DNA of 47,206 bases from Candidatus Aenigmarchaeota archaeon LH_S7 (GCA_023659895.1 JAGXOL010000005.1:1-47206), one strand, 5' to 3'; shown: positions 27,305-39,500, counted from the stretch's first letter. Notes: generated from the letters alone by a model not told the origin. Translations and numbers: made by a program.

Positions 27305-28267
27305 TTATCCTGCTTCTGCAACGAATTCTGTTTTTCCTGAACAGGTTCCTCTAACTCCAGTATCTGGAATCTTTATTAACCAATAAAGGTTACTTGTTGA
27401 TTCACCATCCGTAGTTCCTGAAGCATCATAGTAGTCCAAGTCAAAACCTACAAAGGCAGTTGAAGTTCCTGTAAGTTCAGTTCCATTAACAAATGCAAAG
27501 CTTGAGGTTTCATTAAATCTTATTCCTGTTGACGCAGCATCTGTTGTAATATTTGCTGAACCTGTTGCTGGACAATACAATTGTCCTGAATACTCACTTT
27601 CCCGTAGATCAACATCTATCAGCTGATTGCACCAGTTCGTAACATTTGTTTTTTGCTCTGAAGAAGTCTCTCCTAAAGCCAAAGTTCCATATTCGATTGA
27701 AGTCTCTTTTACATCCAAACCCAACATTGAATCTACTGTGTAAGTTGTTTCATTATTTCCAGTTGCATCTGAACTATCATTTACCACAATTTTCACTGTC
27801 CATATATTTGGTGATACTGTTGGGTCTATGAAATATCTTGTTTTATACGTACAGTTTACAGTTATATCCGTTCCTGATGCATCGGTCCATGTACAGTCAG
27901 TTCCTGCATTAGAGGCTGAACCATTTGAATAATGGTCATTTAAATCATCTGCTGAAGTCTCTGTTTTTGTTTCATTAAACCAAAAATTTGTGATTAATTT
28001 TGACTGATTAATATCCCCATATCCATTGTCATCACTTAAAGTCGACCAACAACTTACTGTAGTATTACTTCCTGCTGCTGGTGTTAATGATGAAGGTTCA
28101 CAAGTTATTGCTCCAACTGTTGGAGCCACATTACTTACTGTAACATTTGTTGTAAGATTTTCGTCAGATTGTGATGCTGCTGCTGGTTCTGGAGAAATTA
28201 GCCCTAAAGCAACTATTATGGAAACGCTAATTATTGTAATGCTTATTTTACCACTTATCTCAACCAT
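27305..28267 (-). CDS. Secreted surface protein (candidate structural subunit)
   Basis: N-terminal signal/TM segment; C-terminal LYWLIKIPDTGVRGTCSGKTEFVAEAG, similar in style to the C-terminus of the 1730-aa ORF. Confidence 0.6.
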   Translation of the reverse strand: MVEISGKISITIISVSIIVALGLISPEPAAASQSDENLTTNVTVSNVAPTVGAITCEPSSLTPAAGSNTTVSCWSTLSDDNGYGDINQSKLITNFWFNETKTETSADDLNDHYSNGSASNAGTDCTWTDASGTDITVNCTYKTRYFIDPTVSPNIWTVKIVVNDSSDATGNNETTYTVDSMLGLDVKETSIEYGTLALGETSSEQKTNVTNWCNQLIDVDLRESEYSGQLYCPATGSANITTDAASTGIRFNETSSFAFVNGTELTGTSTAFVGFDLDYYDASGTTDGESTSNLYWLIKIPDTGVRGTCSGKTEFVAEAG

Positions 28268-28365
28268 ATATATATATTGATTTACATATATATATTATTT
28301 TCGGTTGTAGAAAAGTCAATATACCTATAGAAATTAACTATAAATATATTGAAATATTAATAATT

Positions 28366-28923
28366 ATGATATCGAGGAGTGAGATTGATATTTTGGCAAG
28401 TTTGTTTCCTGAGAAAAATTTTAAGACCATAAGAGAAATTCAGAAAAATTGCAATTACTCTTATGAAAGAATTCATTCTGGTCTATATTCATTAAGGAAA
28501 AAAGGAATACTGAAATTGAATAGAATAGGCCAGACAATTGTGGTAACTTTAAATTACAATTCTGATCTCGCTTTTTTAGGTTTTGTTAATTATTCTATAA
28601 ATAAAAAAATAAAAAATACACAATCGATAAAAGATGCAGAAAATTTTACCAAATGTATAGATGAGATACAAAACATAGATTCTGATTTAATATCTATTAT
28701 TGAAATCTCAATAATGCCAAAGGACAAAATAAAATTTTTCTGCATAGGCAACAAGAATTTAGAAAATAAAGCTCTTGGGATTGAGTATAGGTATAATATT
28801 AGAGTTAAACCAGTAGTTTTAACAGAGAAATCATTAAGAGAAAAAAGAAATGAAACAGAATTCTTAAATAGTACTGTTCTAAAAGGATTTGAAAAGTTTT
28901 ATAATTTGTTTTACTTGGATTAA
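28366..28923 (+). CDS. Winged-helix DNA-binding protein
   Basis: KTIREIQKNCNYSYERIHSGLYSLRKKGILKLNRIGQTIVV: HTH plus wing pattern. Confidence 0.65.
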   Translation: MISRSEIDILASLFPEKNFKTIREIQKNCNYSYERIHSGLYSLRKKGILKLNRIGQTIVVTLNYNSDLAFLGFVNYSINKKIKNTQSIKDAENFTKCIDEIQNIDSDLISIIEISIMPKDKIKFFCIGNKNLENKALGIEYRYNIRVKPVVLTEKSLREKRNETEFLNSTVLKGFEKFYNLFYLD

Positions 28924-28952
28924 TATAAACTCATCACTAGTTAAATACTATC

Positions 28953-31406
28953 TCAGTTTTTATTTCTCCTTTTTTTATTGCTTTTTTGAAATGAATATTT
29001 CCTTTCCTCTAAAGGAGAGTGTTCTTTTAGAATTTCATCTTTGATTTCTTTAATAATATTTACTGATGAAACTTTGTGTTTGTCCAAGTGTCCCTCTCTT
29101 TTACGTATTATTATTTTATATAAAATAACAAGGATTATCAAAAATAAGATTACTATAATATTCTGAGTAATGAGACTTGAAGTTGCTGTTACAAATCCCG
29201 TAATACCTGCTCCTATATTAATTGTGTTATTTGTTTCAACTTCCCCCTCACTTTCTTTGATATCTGGCTCAAGTCCTTTGATGTTTATTATAAAATTTTT
29301 TGTTGCATTTGCCTCACCATCTACTTTAATCCCAACACTATATTGATTTTTGCAATCAACACATTGCTCTTTTGATACAGAGATATTCACTTCAATCTCT
29401 CTTTGCTCACCCACGCCCAATTTATCAATACTTGATGGATTTAATGTATACCATGAAAATGGAATATTCTCAATTTTTATATCAATATCACTTAAAGATA
29501 CTTGGCCAGTATTTTCAACAATAATTTTTATAGTAGAAGAATTACAGAGTTCTGAATCAACATAATTCGGAACTGAAATTTTCAATTCCTTCTTTTTGTA
29601 TACATTAAATGAAATAATTTTTTTAGCAGACGCATACATCTTTCCTGCTTCAGTAACAATATCAGATATTCCTTTCTGTTCGGGAGAATTAAAACTTATT
29701 GTAAATTCACCATTATTGTTAGTGGTTGTACTACCAGAAATATTAGAATCAGAAATGCTGTAACTTATTTTAGAATCTCCAACAGAATTGTTTTTATTAT
29801 CAAAAACTCTTCCATGTAATGTAGCACTCTCCCCCATGAAATAACTCTCTTTATCCAGATTTATTTCCAATTGAAGTGATTTTTCCTCACTTACAGCAAA
29901 GGTAGATAGAGAAGAGACATCAAAACTTATTAAGTTTTTATTCTTATCTACCTCATAATTAATAATCCTTTTCCAATCACCATTACAATACCTCTTTCCA
30001 AAATTCCAATTTCTACACTGATAAACAATTATTTTGTCTTCATCAACCTCAGAATCCACATATGGAATTATAATGTGTGCCTTTTGAAATTGAGAAGCAA
30101 ACTCTAAAGCGATAACTTTTACAGCATCTATTTCAGTTCCTTCAAAGAAATCATACTTTATAGGATTATATAAATAAATATCTTCTGAATAATTTAAAAT
30201 AGCATCGTAGAATTTAGCACTCACATCATCAAATGTCAGTTCGACATCATAAATCCCAGGAACTATTGCAATAGAATACTTCCCACTATTATCAGTTTCC
30301 AATTTTTCTTCTATATCTTCACCTCTTAATTTTATTTCAGCATACACAGGAGAATTATCAGCATCTACTATTGTACCCTTAAATGGAATTACAAACTGAA
30401 TAGGAAGTGGTAGAGAGGATTTTTTTGTAGTATTTTCATATGTCACGAATATATCCAGGTTATAAGGTTCTTTTCTTGGTATTTGTTTTGGTATATTTGT
30501 ATATAATCTCCAAACACCTCCTTCTTTGTAGTTTATTTTCCTTATTGTTACTTCTTCATTGTTTAACTTTGCCTTAAACTTTAAAAATTTACTTGAATCA
30601 ACTGGTTTCGATTTGTAATCCACTTTAACACTCAAATTAATATCAGCAGTATCAATAAGTTTATAGGGATTTAAAATTGATGGTTCAAGTATATTAACAT
30701 CAAGTAAAGGTTTTACATTTAGGTTTTTATCAGAGGTTGCAGAAAAGGAATGATTTTTATAAACAGCATTAACTACGAGATTTTTATTGTTAACAGATTT
30801 AAAGTTTTCTGGTACTTTGACTTTCAGTTTCCATGGAGAGATAGCATTTTCTGGAGAAAAAGTTTTTATTAGATTAAGTTCTTTATTATCTATCGTAATA
30901 TTAAACTTAACACCAGAAGGTGATACTGTTGTTATTCCGTTCTCTATTAGATCCAACTTAACTTTGACAGTCATCGGATCTAGGAGATATATTGTTGTAG
31001 ATTTAGGATTTGTGGGTGGAATTACAACATCTGTGATAGAAGCACTAAATTTATTAACATAAAAATCTTTACTTTTATTCTCTATTGAACTACTATTCTC
31101 ACAGAAAACTGTAACTGTGTATTTATCAGCACTTTCCTTTATACCAGTTAAATGATATGTAATACTGTAAGTTTGTCCTTTTTGAATAAAATTATGTATT
31201 GAGACATTATAATTTGAACCTATTATATTTGCAGAGACATTAGCATTTTCTGAACAACTAAATGATATGTTGATTGCATTACCATCATTTAGCCATACAC
31301 TTTCTGGAGTTATATTAAAATTTGATACTTTTAAAGCCGATGTTGGAAACCCTAAACTAATTAAAAAAATAAAACCCAAAATTAAAATCTTATTCCTTCC
31401 TATCAT
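28953..31406 (-). CDS. Large secreted Ig-like/carboxypeptidase-regulatory-like domain surface protein with C-terminal TM
   Basis: Signal peptide; GTIVDADNSPVYAEIKLRG...DNSGKYSIAIVPGIYDVELTF; C-terminal TM and basic tail. Confidence 0.7.
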   Translation of the reverse strand: MIGRNKILILGFIFLISLGFPTSALKVSNFNITPESVWLNDGNAINISFSCSENANVSANIIGSNYNVSIHNFIQKGQTYSITYHLTGIKESADKYTVTVFCENSSSIENKSKDFYVNKFSASITDVVIPPTNPKSTTIYLLDPMTVKVKLDLIENGITTVSPSGVKFNITIDNKELNLIKTFSPENAISPWKLKVKVPENFKSVNNKNLVVNAVYKNHSFSATSDKNLNVKPLLDVNILEPSILNPYKLIDTADINLSVKVDYKSKPVDSSKFLKFKAKLNNEEVTIRKINYKEGGVWRLYTNIPKQIPRKEPYNLDIFVTYENTTKKSSLPLPIQFVIPFKGTIVDADNSPVYAEIKLRGEDIEEKLETDNSGKYSIAIVPGIYDVELTFDDVSAKFYDAILNYSEDIYLYNPIKYDFFEGTEIDAVKVIALEFASQFQKAHIIIPYVDSEVDEDKIIVYQCRNWNFGKRYCNGDWKRIINYEVDKNKNLISFDVSSLSTFAVSEEKSLQLEINLDKESYFMGESATLHGRVFDNKNNSVGDSKISYSISDSNISGSTTTNNNGEFTISFNSPEQKGISDIVTEAGKMYASAKKIISFNVYKKKELKISVPNYVDSELCNSSTIKIIVENTGQVSLSDIDIKIENIPFSWYTLNPSSIDKLGVGEQREIEVNISVSKEQCVDCKNQYSVGIKVDGEANATKNFIINIKGLEPDIKESEGEVETNNTINIGAGITGFVTATSSLITQNIIVILFLIILVILYKIIIRKREGHLDKHKVSSVNIIKEIKDEILKEHSPLEERKYSFQKSNKKRRNKN

Positions 31407-32281
31407 TTTTTGAACCTTCTTAAAAATCTTCTCATACTCAAAAAGTTTGGTGGTTGATAATCTTTGCTGAGTAATTTTGCAGCAAGTTTATGGAATTCTA
31501 TCGTTGCTTTTGAATAAATGTTGTAATTTATTATTGGTGACCTGACAAATAAACTTTTTCTCATCTCTGGATCTTCTGGAATTTTGCAAAGTGTTGGAAC
31601 TCCGCACAAAATTTCAATTTCATCTGGTGACAATTCATACCCATCATTGTTGTATCTGTTAACGACTATACCCAAAACATCTTTTTTCATTTTTTTTGCA
31701 ATTTGAATGGTTTTCATGGCGTTTGTCATAGCAGGCATATCAGGAGTTGCAACAACAATAATTTCATTACATGCACTTACTGTTTTAAGTGATTCTTTAT
31801 CCAAACCCGGTGGAGAATCAACCAAAACAATTCCACTCAATTTCTTTAGTGTATTTTTTAGTTTTGATACATTTGCATGAATAGAACCAACAGATATAGA
31901 GGATGGAATTACCATGAATCCTGTAGAGGTTACATAAGTAGCCTTACTTATTCTTGATTCCCTATTTAATACATCCTGAAGAGTAACAGGAAAAGAATAT
32001 GTACCGAGATGAAGCCCTAAATTTGAAGCAGTGATATCCGCATCAACTACTGTAACATCCCCCTCAAGTTTATTAAGTGCTAATCCAAGATTTGCTGTTA
32101 CCACAGTTTTTCCAACACCTCCTTTTCCAGACACAATTCCTATAGTTCTTCTTGTTTGCTCACCCTTAACTTTACTATTAAGTGTATTAATTTGATTTTT
32201 AAATAAAAATTTCTCTTTTTTTTGATACAAATCAGACATAATATTTAATATGTTTTTATCAAATAAAAAGGTTAATTGCAT
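31403..32281 (-). CDS. MinD/ParA-like P-loop ATPase
   Basis: TIGIVSGKGGVGKTVVTANLGLAL deviant Walker A; VTVVDADITASNLGLHLG; GIVLVDSPPGLD. Confidence 0.92.
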   Translation of the reverse strand: MQLTFLFDKNILNIMSDLYQKKEKFLFKNQINTLNSKVKGEQTRRTIGIVSGKGGVGKTVVTANLGLALNKLEGDVTVVDADITASNLGLHLGTYSFPVTLQDVLNRESRISKATYVTSTGFMVIPSSISVGSIHANVSKLKNTLKKLSGIVLVDSPPGLDKESLKTVSACNEIIVVATPDMPAMTNAMKTIQIAKKMKKDVLGIVVNRYNNDGYELSPDEIEILCGVPTLCKIPEDPEMRKSLFVRSPIINYNIYSKATIEFHKLAAKLLSKDYQPPNFLSMRRFLRRFKK

Positions 32282-32324
32282 ATTTAGAAGGTTTTAGTAT
32301 TCAGGATAACAAATAAAAACAATA

Positions 32325-33008
32325 TCAAATGCACCAATTTTTATTAAATAGTGTTGCTGTTGAGTTGAATATAAATGATTGTATATTTGAAGTGTAATCC
32401 TTTATATATTCGTTATTCCAATTTTTGTAAACGAAATAAAAATCTGAAGTTGATGGGTCTATTGGTAACCAAGTCTCATCTATTTTAGTAAAAACATATC
32501 TATGCTCATAACCATCAGCAACATAAGCATTTATATTTTTTGCTTCTAAGAGAGCTGCTAATAGAATGGATTTCTCTGAACAATCACCTTTTCCTTTAGA
32601 TAAAATTTGTTCTGGTGTTAAAAGATCATCTACTTCTTCATATTTAATATTATTGTATACAAACTGATGTAGAGTATAAACTATTTCTAATTCAGTTGTT
32701 AGATTAAAAGTTAGATTATCTGCAACTGCTTTAATTTTTTGATTTTGCTGTAATAACTCTCTTAATCCGTTATGGTCTATGCAATATATTTGATGAAATT
32801 CTTCAATGTAAGGGTTAAACATTGAGGTGATATTCTCTTTGTTCTCTATCCAGTAATCTTTATAATTAGAAGTAGTAGCTGGTAAAACAAAATAACCTGT
32901 AGAACCAATGCTAAAGATTGGGCTAATTAGCAGTAAGATTATTATAGTAAATGCTAAACATACAAAGATTAATATTAGCCTTCTATTATAGTATATATTT
33001 ACCACCAT
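32325..33008 (-). CDS. Transglutaminase-like domain protein, membrane anchored
   Basis: LTPEQILSKGKGDCSEKSILLAALLEAKNINAYVADGYEHRYVFTKIDETWLPIDPS: Cys-His-Asp arrangement. Confidence 0.8.
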   Translation of the reverse strand: MVVNIYYNRRLILIFVCLAFTIIILLLISPIFSIGSTGYFVLPATTSNYKDYWIENKENITSMFNPYIEEFHQIYCIDHNGLRELLQQNQKIKAVADNLTFNLTTELEIVYTLHQFVYNNIKYEEVDDLLTPEQILSKGKGDCSEKSILLAALLEAKNINAYVADGYEHRYVFTKIDETWLPIDPSTSDFYFVYKNWNNEYIKDYTSNIQSFIFNSTATLFNKNWCI

Positions 33009-33164
33009 AATATAATTAATAACTCTTTATTCTTATTTATTTCTTTTGTCGCCTTCCTTTTTTCTTTACAAAAACAGAGGATTTATTTCTAAATATTCTA
33101 CTTTTTTTGTTCTTTACCTACTTCTTTCAATTTATGGTATATGTCTTTTTTCTCTTTTATATAA

Positions 33165-34466
33165 TCACTTTTTCCTGATTAATTTTTCTTTAAAATTTTG
33201 CTCTAAAATCCTTAATTTTTTATTTAATTTATTCCGCTCTTTTTTGAGTTGTTTTACAGATTTTTGTTTTAGTAGAAATAATTTCTTATTCCTCCTATAA
33301 AACAAGAGGATAACCATTAGTCCTATTATTATAACTAAAGCAATAATAAAATAGATTTCTGGGGTAAGTATAGAATCTATTTTAATCACACTCTTTGATT
33401 GTCCTTCATCATAAATAGACATTATTTCATAATAATAAGTTCCTTTAGGTAATTCAACATCAATTGTTGTTGATAACTCTTTTTCTATAACATCAAAATG
33501 TTTTATAAAACCTATTCCTTCAATCATGACATTAACATTGTGCAAAGAGAAATTGCATAGATTTTTGATATTCAGATTAATTTGCGTCATTTTATTAGCC
33601 TCAATTGTAAAGTTTTGCGGAGTAGATACTATACAATCTGCTGGAATAGAAACTCTTGGAATTTCTGGAGCGTAAATGATGAATGCACTTTTCCACTGTC
33701 TAGTTAAATCAGAAGCAATTACTCTAACAAAATGATGAGGATTTGTATAATTACTAATTACTACCACAATATTCTTTTCCTCACTGGGAGAAAGAGACCC
33801 AATACTTTTGTTGTATTTTAAATCTAATTTAGGCTTAGAAGTTAAATTTATAGTTAAATTTTCTAAACCAACATCTCCAGTATTTTTAACCCTAATTGTA
33901 ACCGAAGTTACTTCAGTTGCTTCAACCAGCCAAGGTACTTTAATTTCAAGGTCTTTATACTTAACAGTGTATACATAGTGCGATGGACCTCTTACTTCAG
34001 TTACTTTTTCAACAATCCTGGTAGGTATTTCCCTGGTCGGTATCTCAAAGCTGATTGTGCCTGTCGCTGTCGGAACTATAATTCCTGCTACAGATCTGTC
34101 TGTATAGTTTATTTCTGGTTTTTCTACTTCTACTTTTGGCTTAAATATAAGTGTGTGATTTTCAGATTGTATATCTTCCGGATTTATTATAACCTCGAAA
34201 GGTACTTTTATATCTGCTGGTTCTAATATAAGGTTTTTGGGATTGAAACTTACATGGGGTTCTAGATCTTTTGTTAGTGTTTCAAAGGTAATGTTTAAAT
34301 TATAAGGATATGAATTTGTTAGTGTGAAAGAAAAATTATACATTTCATTAGTGTTTAGTGTGCCAACCTCCATATCGGATGGTAATATACCAACACCCAA
34401 TACAGGAGTAGTTAAACATATCAACACTATTAAAAAAATCATTTCAGTCTTCATTGTTCTCACCAA
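33165..34466 (-). CDS. Secreted protein with NEW3/CARDB-like repeats and C-terminal TM
   Basis: Signal peptide, TVRVKNTGDVGLENLTINLTS, TM IALVIIIGLMVILLFY. Confidence 0.65.
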   Translation of the reverse strand: MVRTMKTEMIFLIVLICLTTPVLGVGILPSDMEVGTLNTNEMYNFSFTLTNSYPYNLNITFETLTKDLEPHVSFNPKNLILEPADIKVPFEVIINPEDIQSENHTLIFKPKVEVEKPEINYTDRSVAGIIVPTATGTISFEIPTREIPTRIVEKVTEVRGPSHYVYTVKYKDLEIKVPWLVEATEVTSVTIRVKNTGDVGLENLTINLTSKPKLDLKYNKSIGSLSPSEEKNIVVVISNYTNPHHFVRVIASDLTRQWKSAFIIYAPEIPRVSIPADCIVSTPQNFTIEANKMTQINLNIKNLCNFSLHNVNVMIEGIGFIKHFDVIEKELSTTIDVELPKGTYYYEIMSIYDEGQSKSVIKIDSILTPEIYFIIALVIIIGLMVILLFYRRNKKLFLLKQKSVKQLKKERNKLNKKLRILEQNFKEKLIRKK

Positions 34467-35094
34467 TTTTTACATAAGTACCCTTTTCTTTGCAGGGATT
34501 GCTTGTCTCATTATTGTATGTTGTAATTGTTATTTGTGATGTATAATTACCAGAGATCCCATTTCTAATCCGAAAATCAAAACCTGTTGTTTTATGCCCC
34601 ACCAATAAAATATCTGCGATGCATAATTCTTTATCATCTTTTTTTCCATCTATATCCTTGTCATTGTTATCTGGTATATTTTTCCAGCCAATTCCCGGAA
34701 TATATATTTGAAAATCACCATTTACTCGGCTTACATCTATATAATCTTCATCTATACCAAAGTCCTCTGCTGCAATAAGAACATCAACATTTGTACTACC
34801 AATGTTTTCCAAAGTAAAAGTTTGGGTTATATTGTCAAAGCTATCATACCCCCCTTTTACCCCTCCATAACTTCCATTATAACTGTACCAATTTCTATCT
34901 GCCTTTAAATTAATTTCAAATATAACATCCTCTTTTTGTTCTTCATAGAATACAGCATCTACCTGGTCTGTAATACCAACAGAAGTAACAGAGCTAAATA
35001 ATCCTGTAGTACTAAATTTATCATAAAAAATTGTGCTAAAACTCAAAACCAATAAAATGGGTATTATAACCATAATTAAAAATCTGTAATTCAT
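34444..35094 (-). CDS. Secreted protein, candidate fibre or surface subunit
   Basis: N-terminal hydrophobic signal/anchor; single small beta-rich domain; overlapping genes on both sides. Confidence 0.55.
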   Translation of the reverse strand: MNYRFLIMVIIPILLVLSFSTIFYDKFSTTGLFSSVTSVGITDQVDAVFYEEQKEDVIFEINLKADRNWYSYNGSYGGVKGGYDSFDNITQTFTLENIGSTNVDVLIAAEDFGIDEDYIDVSRVNGDFQIYIPGIGWKNIPDNNDKDIDGKKDDKELCIADILLVGHKTTGFDFRIRNGISGNYTSQITITTYNNETSNPCKEKGTYVKIGENNED

Positions 35095-36464
35095 TTTCGC
35101 TTACTATATTTTCTCTTTAAATAAATGGATTTATCCTTCTTCTTTGAAGTCCTGAAATAAATAAATATTAGACCTATTACCACAATTATTAAGATAATCC
35201 AACTATTTTCTGAAATTGAGTTAAATATTAAAAATCCTGTTGGAACTTTCTCAGGCTTCTCTGAAAGTTGTTTTTGAAGTGGTTTACTCCAACACTCTTT
35301 TTCTTCTTTTTTGTCTCCATATTTTAGTTCTACTCTGACTTTATGGTCTCCGGATTTTCCACCATACCAAGATTTTTTTATTTCTTTGATTCCCCTCCCC
35401 TCTATTTCTCCGGAATCCTCTATTTCATCCACTTTATTTCCAAATTCATCAAATATATTGAATACTATTTCGTAACTTATATTGTCCTTAAAAATATTTT
35501 CAATTCCCAAATTTATTATCAAATCTCCGGATTCTGCCTGTTCCACTTTTAAACTTGAAACTCTGAGTTCTGCTTTTTCTACTTCATGTTGTGTATCCTG
35601 TCTGGGTTCTGCTTTTTCTACTTCATGTTGTGTATCCTGTACTTTACCACTAATATTGATTGTATAATTTTCTTCTTCTCTCACAGAAATATTACTCTTA
35701 ATTTCTGCTTGTTCTTCTTCTGATTTCTTTATTTCAAATGTTTTAGAAATAGTGCTTGTCTCATTGTTATCATATTCAACTTTAGCAATTGCATTATATC
35801 TTCCTGTTTCAAGTGAGGCAGTATTATATCTGATATCCATTTGGGTTAAACTTCCTGGACTAATTAAATACTGTGTTCTTCCTTTTACACTAGAATAATA
35901 AACTGGAGATGATCCATAATATTTTTGTATTTCAACGAAAGGAAATGCTCCGACTCTGACATTTCCTATATTCTTAGTGAATAACTGAAAATTTATATTA
36001 TTCTCTTCTTGGATAACTTTAAAATCCTTTAATTCTAATTTTTTTATAACTTCTCCTGGAATACTAAATTTTATCTCTGCTACAGAGGTTGATGTAATTT
36101 TAACACCACTTCCGCCTACTGCAGAGACCTCAGGCAAAATAGTTAGAATATGAATTCCGGGACCTACTTCGGAGATAGTATTTAGTAAAGTAACTTTTAC
36201 TTCTTTTGTTTCGTAAGCACCAAGTTCAAAACTGCTTGAATTAAGTGTAACATAAGTGGATAAATACTTAGCTCTTGGAGTTAAAGACAGAATTATATTA
36301 TTATTTGTATTATCCTGATTTCTTATAGAGATAAAAAATTCATAACTTTTACCTGACTCTAATTCTCCAGCATCAATTGGGGGGGATACTTTGATTGCCA
36401 AAGTGGTCTGACTAAACAAAATTATGAAAAGTAGTAAGGTTAATATTCTTCTCAAATTATCCAT
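35091..36464 (-). CDS. Secreted protein with C-terminal TM anchor
   Basis: Signal peptide TLLLFIILFSQTTLAIKVSPP; TM ENSWIILIIVVIGLIFIYF. Confidence 0.65.
   Translation of the reverse strand: MDNLRRILTLLLFIILFSQTTLAIKVSPPIDAGELESGKSYEFFISIRNQDNTNNNIILSLTPRAKYLSTYVTLNSSSFELGAYETKEVKVTLLNTISEVGPGIHILTILPEVSAVGGSGVKITSTSVAEIKFSIPGEVIKKLELKDFKVIQEENNINFQLFTKNIGNVRVGAFPFVEIQKYYGSSPVYYSSVKGRTQYLISPGSLTQMDIRYNTASLETGRYNAIAKVEYDNNETSTISKTFEIKKSEEEQAEIKSNISVREEENYTINISGKVQDTQHEVEKAEPRQDTQHEVEKAELRVSSLKVEQAESGDLIINLGIENIFKDNISYEIVFNIFDEFGNKVDEIEDSGEIEGRGIKEIKKSWYGGKSGDHKVRVELKYGDKKEEKECWSKPLQKQLSEKPEKVPTGFLIFNSISENSWIILIIVVIGLIFIYFRTSKKKDKSIYLKRKYSKRK
35567..35640 (-). repeat. Two tandem copies of a 39-nt unit encoding (Q)DTQHEVEKAE(P/L)R
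   Basis: GTTCTGCTTTTTCTACTTCATGTTGTGTATCCTGT present at 35567 and again at 35606. Confidence 0.9.
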
Positions 36465-36531
36465 AATTGTAACTACAATTATTTATTTCAATCTAACACT
36501 GCATCCAGATTATTTTCCCAATTTTTAAAAC

Positions 36532-39500
36532 TTAAGGTACAAAATAACTACCAACACTACAACCAGAAATATCTGAATAAGCAACAAACTGTAGAGTGGC
36601 GCTATAACTAGATGGTGCAACTCCATCAGGAACCCTAACCTGAAAATCTATATCACTCAGATTTGTATTAGCAGGAAGATCACAGGCTACCGCCATTCCA
36701 TATGCATCACCATCATGAATTTTACTTGATACATTGAACCAGGCAGAACTATTATAAATCTGTATATTATCAGCTCCATTAGCCCCAATAGCTGGTGGGT
36801 CCTGACATCCTGAATCATCTCCATCTGTAGTTGAATCAGAACTCGAGCAAATATAATAACTAGAAGAATAATCTCCTAAAGCATACATAAGAATATCTAC
36901 AGTATTGCTTCCATTATTTTCAATAGTGAAATTACAAGTACTGCCATCTCCATCATCTGCTAAACTCGAATTACAACTACCATCTACTCCAGCATAGCAA
37001 TAATATTGAAAATTTAAAGGAATGTCATTAATATTCCATGACTTATCACTAGAATTATCTGTTTCATGAACAGAAATAGTCAATGCTGTAATCTTTATTT
37101 CTCTTGTTTCTGTTTTGTTTTCATTTCCTGCTGTATCATTTGCTGTTGCGTTTAGGTAATAAGTATCTCTTGCTAAATCCGTGTAGTTAATGTAGATTTG
37201 TGTGTCTGAGGTTGTGTTTTCTTGGTATAGACCTGTTGAGTTGTAGAGATTAAGAGTTAGGGTATCTAGGTTAGTATCTGAGACTGTCACATTTGCTGAG
37301 ATCCAAGTCTCGGTTTGATTTCCTGTTTCTGTTGTAGGGGTTACAAATTGTATTTCCGGTGGAACAGCTATTGTTATATTTGTATTTGTTGTTGAGTTTG
37401 AATAACCTACTCCATCATAGGCTGTTGCAGTTATGTTATAAGTTCCATCTGGAGCATATAAATGGACTTCCCAATCTTCAGAAGAGTTGGTTGTTGAGTT
37501 TATGATTGTTCCTCCCTGTTTTATTGATATGTTTGTATAATTTAGGGTAAGGTCTGTTGATGTTCCATTTATGATATAATTGTTTGTAATGGAATTTGAA
37601 TCTGGGTAAATTATTGAAATTGTTGGTGGTGTTGTATCAACATTTAAATATCTTAGTTTATTGTTATCTGTCTGCCCTTCATTAGAAGCTGTATCATTTG
37701 CCCAGCCGTAATAAGTATAAGTTCCATCTGCTAAATCTGTTACATTATCATAAAACCTGTATTGAGTTGAATTGAACTTTGAGAATTCTGACTTATAGTG
37801 CATTTTTATTTCATCTGGTGAAAGAGCCCTATTGTAAATCCTGACTTCATCGATTGTGCCATTGAATAAATAATCCCCAATTAAAAGATTATTCGTATTT
37901 GTTGAGATTGATCCTGTTAATGCTTGAGATGTCTTCAATTCTCCGTTTACATAAAGTTTCTGCTCTGAGCTATTATAAGTTTGGGTGATATGGTTCCAGC
38001 CAGAAGAAATTGCTCCTGCTATTGTCTCGTTGTTTATTGAGGCAAAAGCAGTTGTTGTGTTTGCACCGATTCCATAACTTCCTGCCTTTGAAATTCCTGC
38101 TGCGGTTTCATTTCCAACTGTTGCATTTGGCTCAGTGGAGGTATATTTGCGGACGCGGATGTCATCTACATGTACAGTAATTGTATTACCAGCTCCTTTA
38201 CTACCGGCTACTATAAACATTGGATAAGGATCCTGAAACTCATCATCTTTGCCTTCAAGGGTTATATTATTATCCCAAATCGATCTCAAATTGCTTTCAT
38301 TGGCTAAGAGTTTTATACTATGCCAGTTTGAATCAGGATCATGAGTGTGGTTTTCAAAAGCAGTTGAGGTAGAACCCTTTATTTTTCTCAAGGCAATCCC
38401 GTCATAGTAATCCTGTTCTGTGAAATCATAATAATCACGATCATCACCACTATAGTCATGCCGCAAGATTCCAAATTGATACATATAATTTTGTTCATGT
38501 ATCTCAAATCGATAGTTTGTCTCATAAACTACTTTTCTAGGGAGCTTTGTAAATGTTTTCCATCCTTCGTATACCCACGAATCTGCAGTCGCAGTAACTG
38601 AAAGATTAAGCTCCCCATTTATTATTTCAGAACTCCCATCTGTCCAGCTATGGTTCCATTTAGAAGAATCTGGAAGGCTCCCGTCAGGTAGATTAAAATC
38701 ATCAAAAAATTCAAAGGTATTAGCTCCACCTTTTGTGTTGTTATAGGTTGCACTCGGATTTCCATAATACATATAAATCTTATCTGTGTTATTAGTTGCT
38801 ACTTTAACCCAGATTGTAGAATTTCCTGTTGTGTTCCATTTCTCGAGCCAGTAATTCAGCTTTGTTCCATTTGACTGATAGAATCTTAAATCATCACCAT
38901 CAGACTGAGCATGTGAATAATCGAAATTAGTTGTGTTTAATTCTACCTTAACCTGATAATCAGTTTCTGGAGTGGCTGGATCGAGAGTGATTGGCTTTTT
39001 ATATGCCCAAGCATCCAAAGGATTCATCCAGGATTCTACAGTAATCGCATCAGTAATATCCAAACTACTATCATTCCCGCAATCCACATAATCATCTAAG
39101 CCATCAAAAGAGAGAGCCTTGCCAAATTTGCCATCTACATACTGTGCCCTAATTACACTTTCTTCTCCTTTATCAACAGTTAGATCATAATTCTGTTCAG
39201 TAGTAATTCCACCAGTATTTGGAATTCCAGCCTCAGAATTTCCATAATAGACATAATAATCTGAGGTTAAGTCTCCATTTCCGATTGTATCCTGAGCATT
39301 GAACCAGATCATTGTATCTGAGGAATTAAATTCAGTTGAGTTTGTCCTGTTTATCTCTGTTGTTACATGGATAATTCTCAGATCATCTCCATTCGCCAAT
39401 AATTTTCCAGCAGAAACCAAACTCGCAGTATCTAAAGTGAAGTTTATTGGATCTCCTGCTGTAAGATTTGTTGCATTGTTATTTGTGATTGTTAGTTTCT

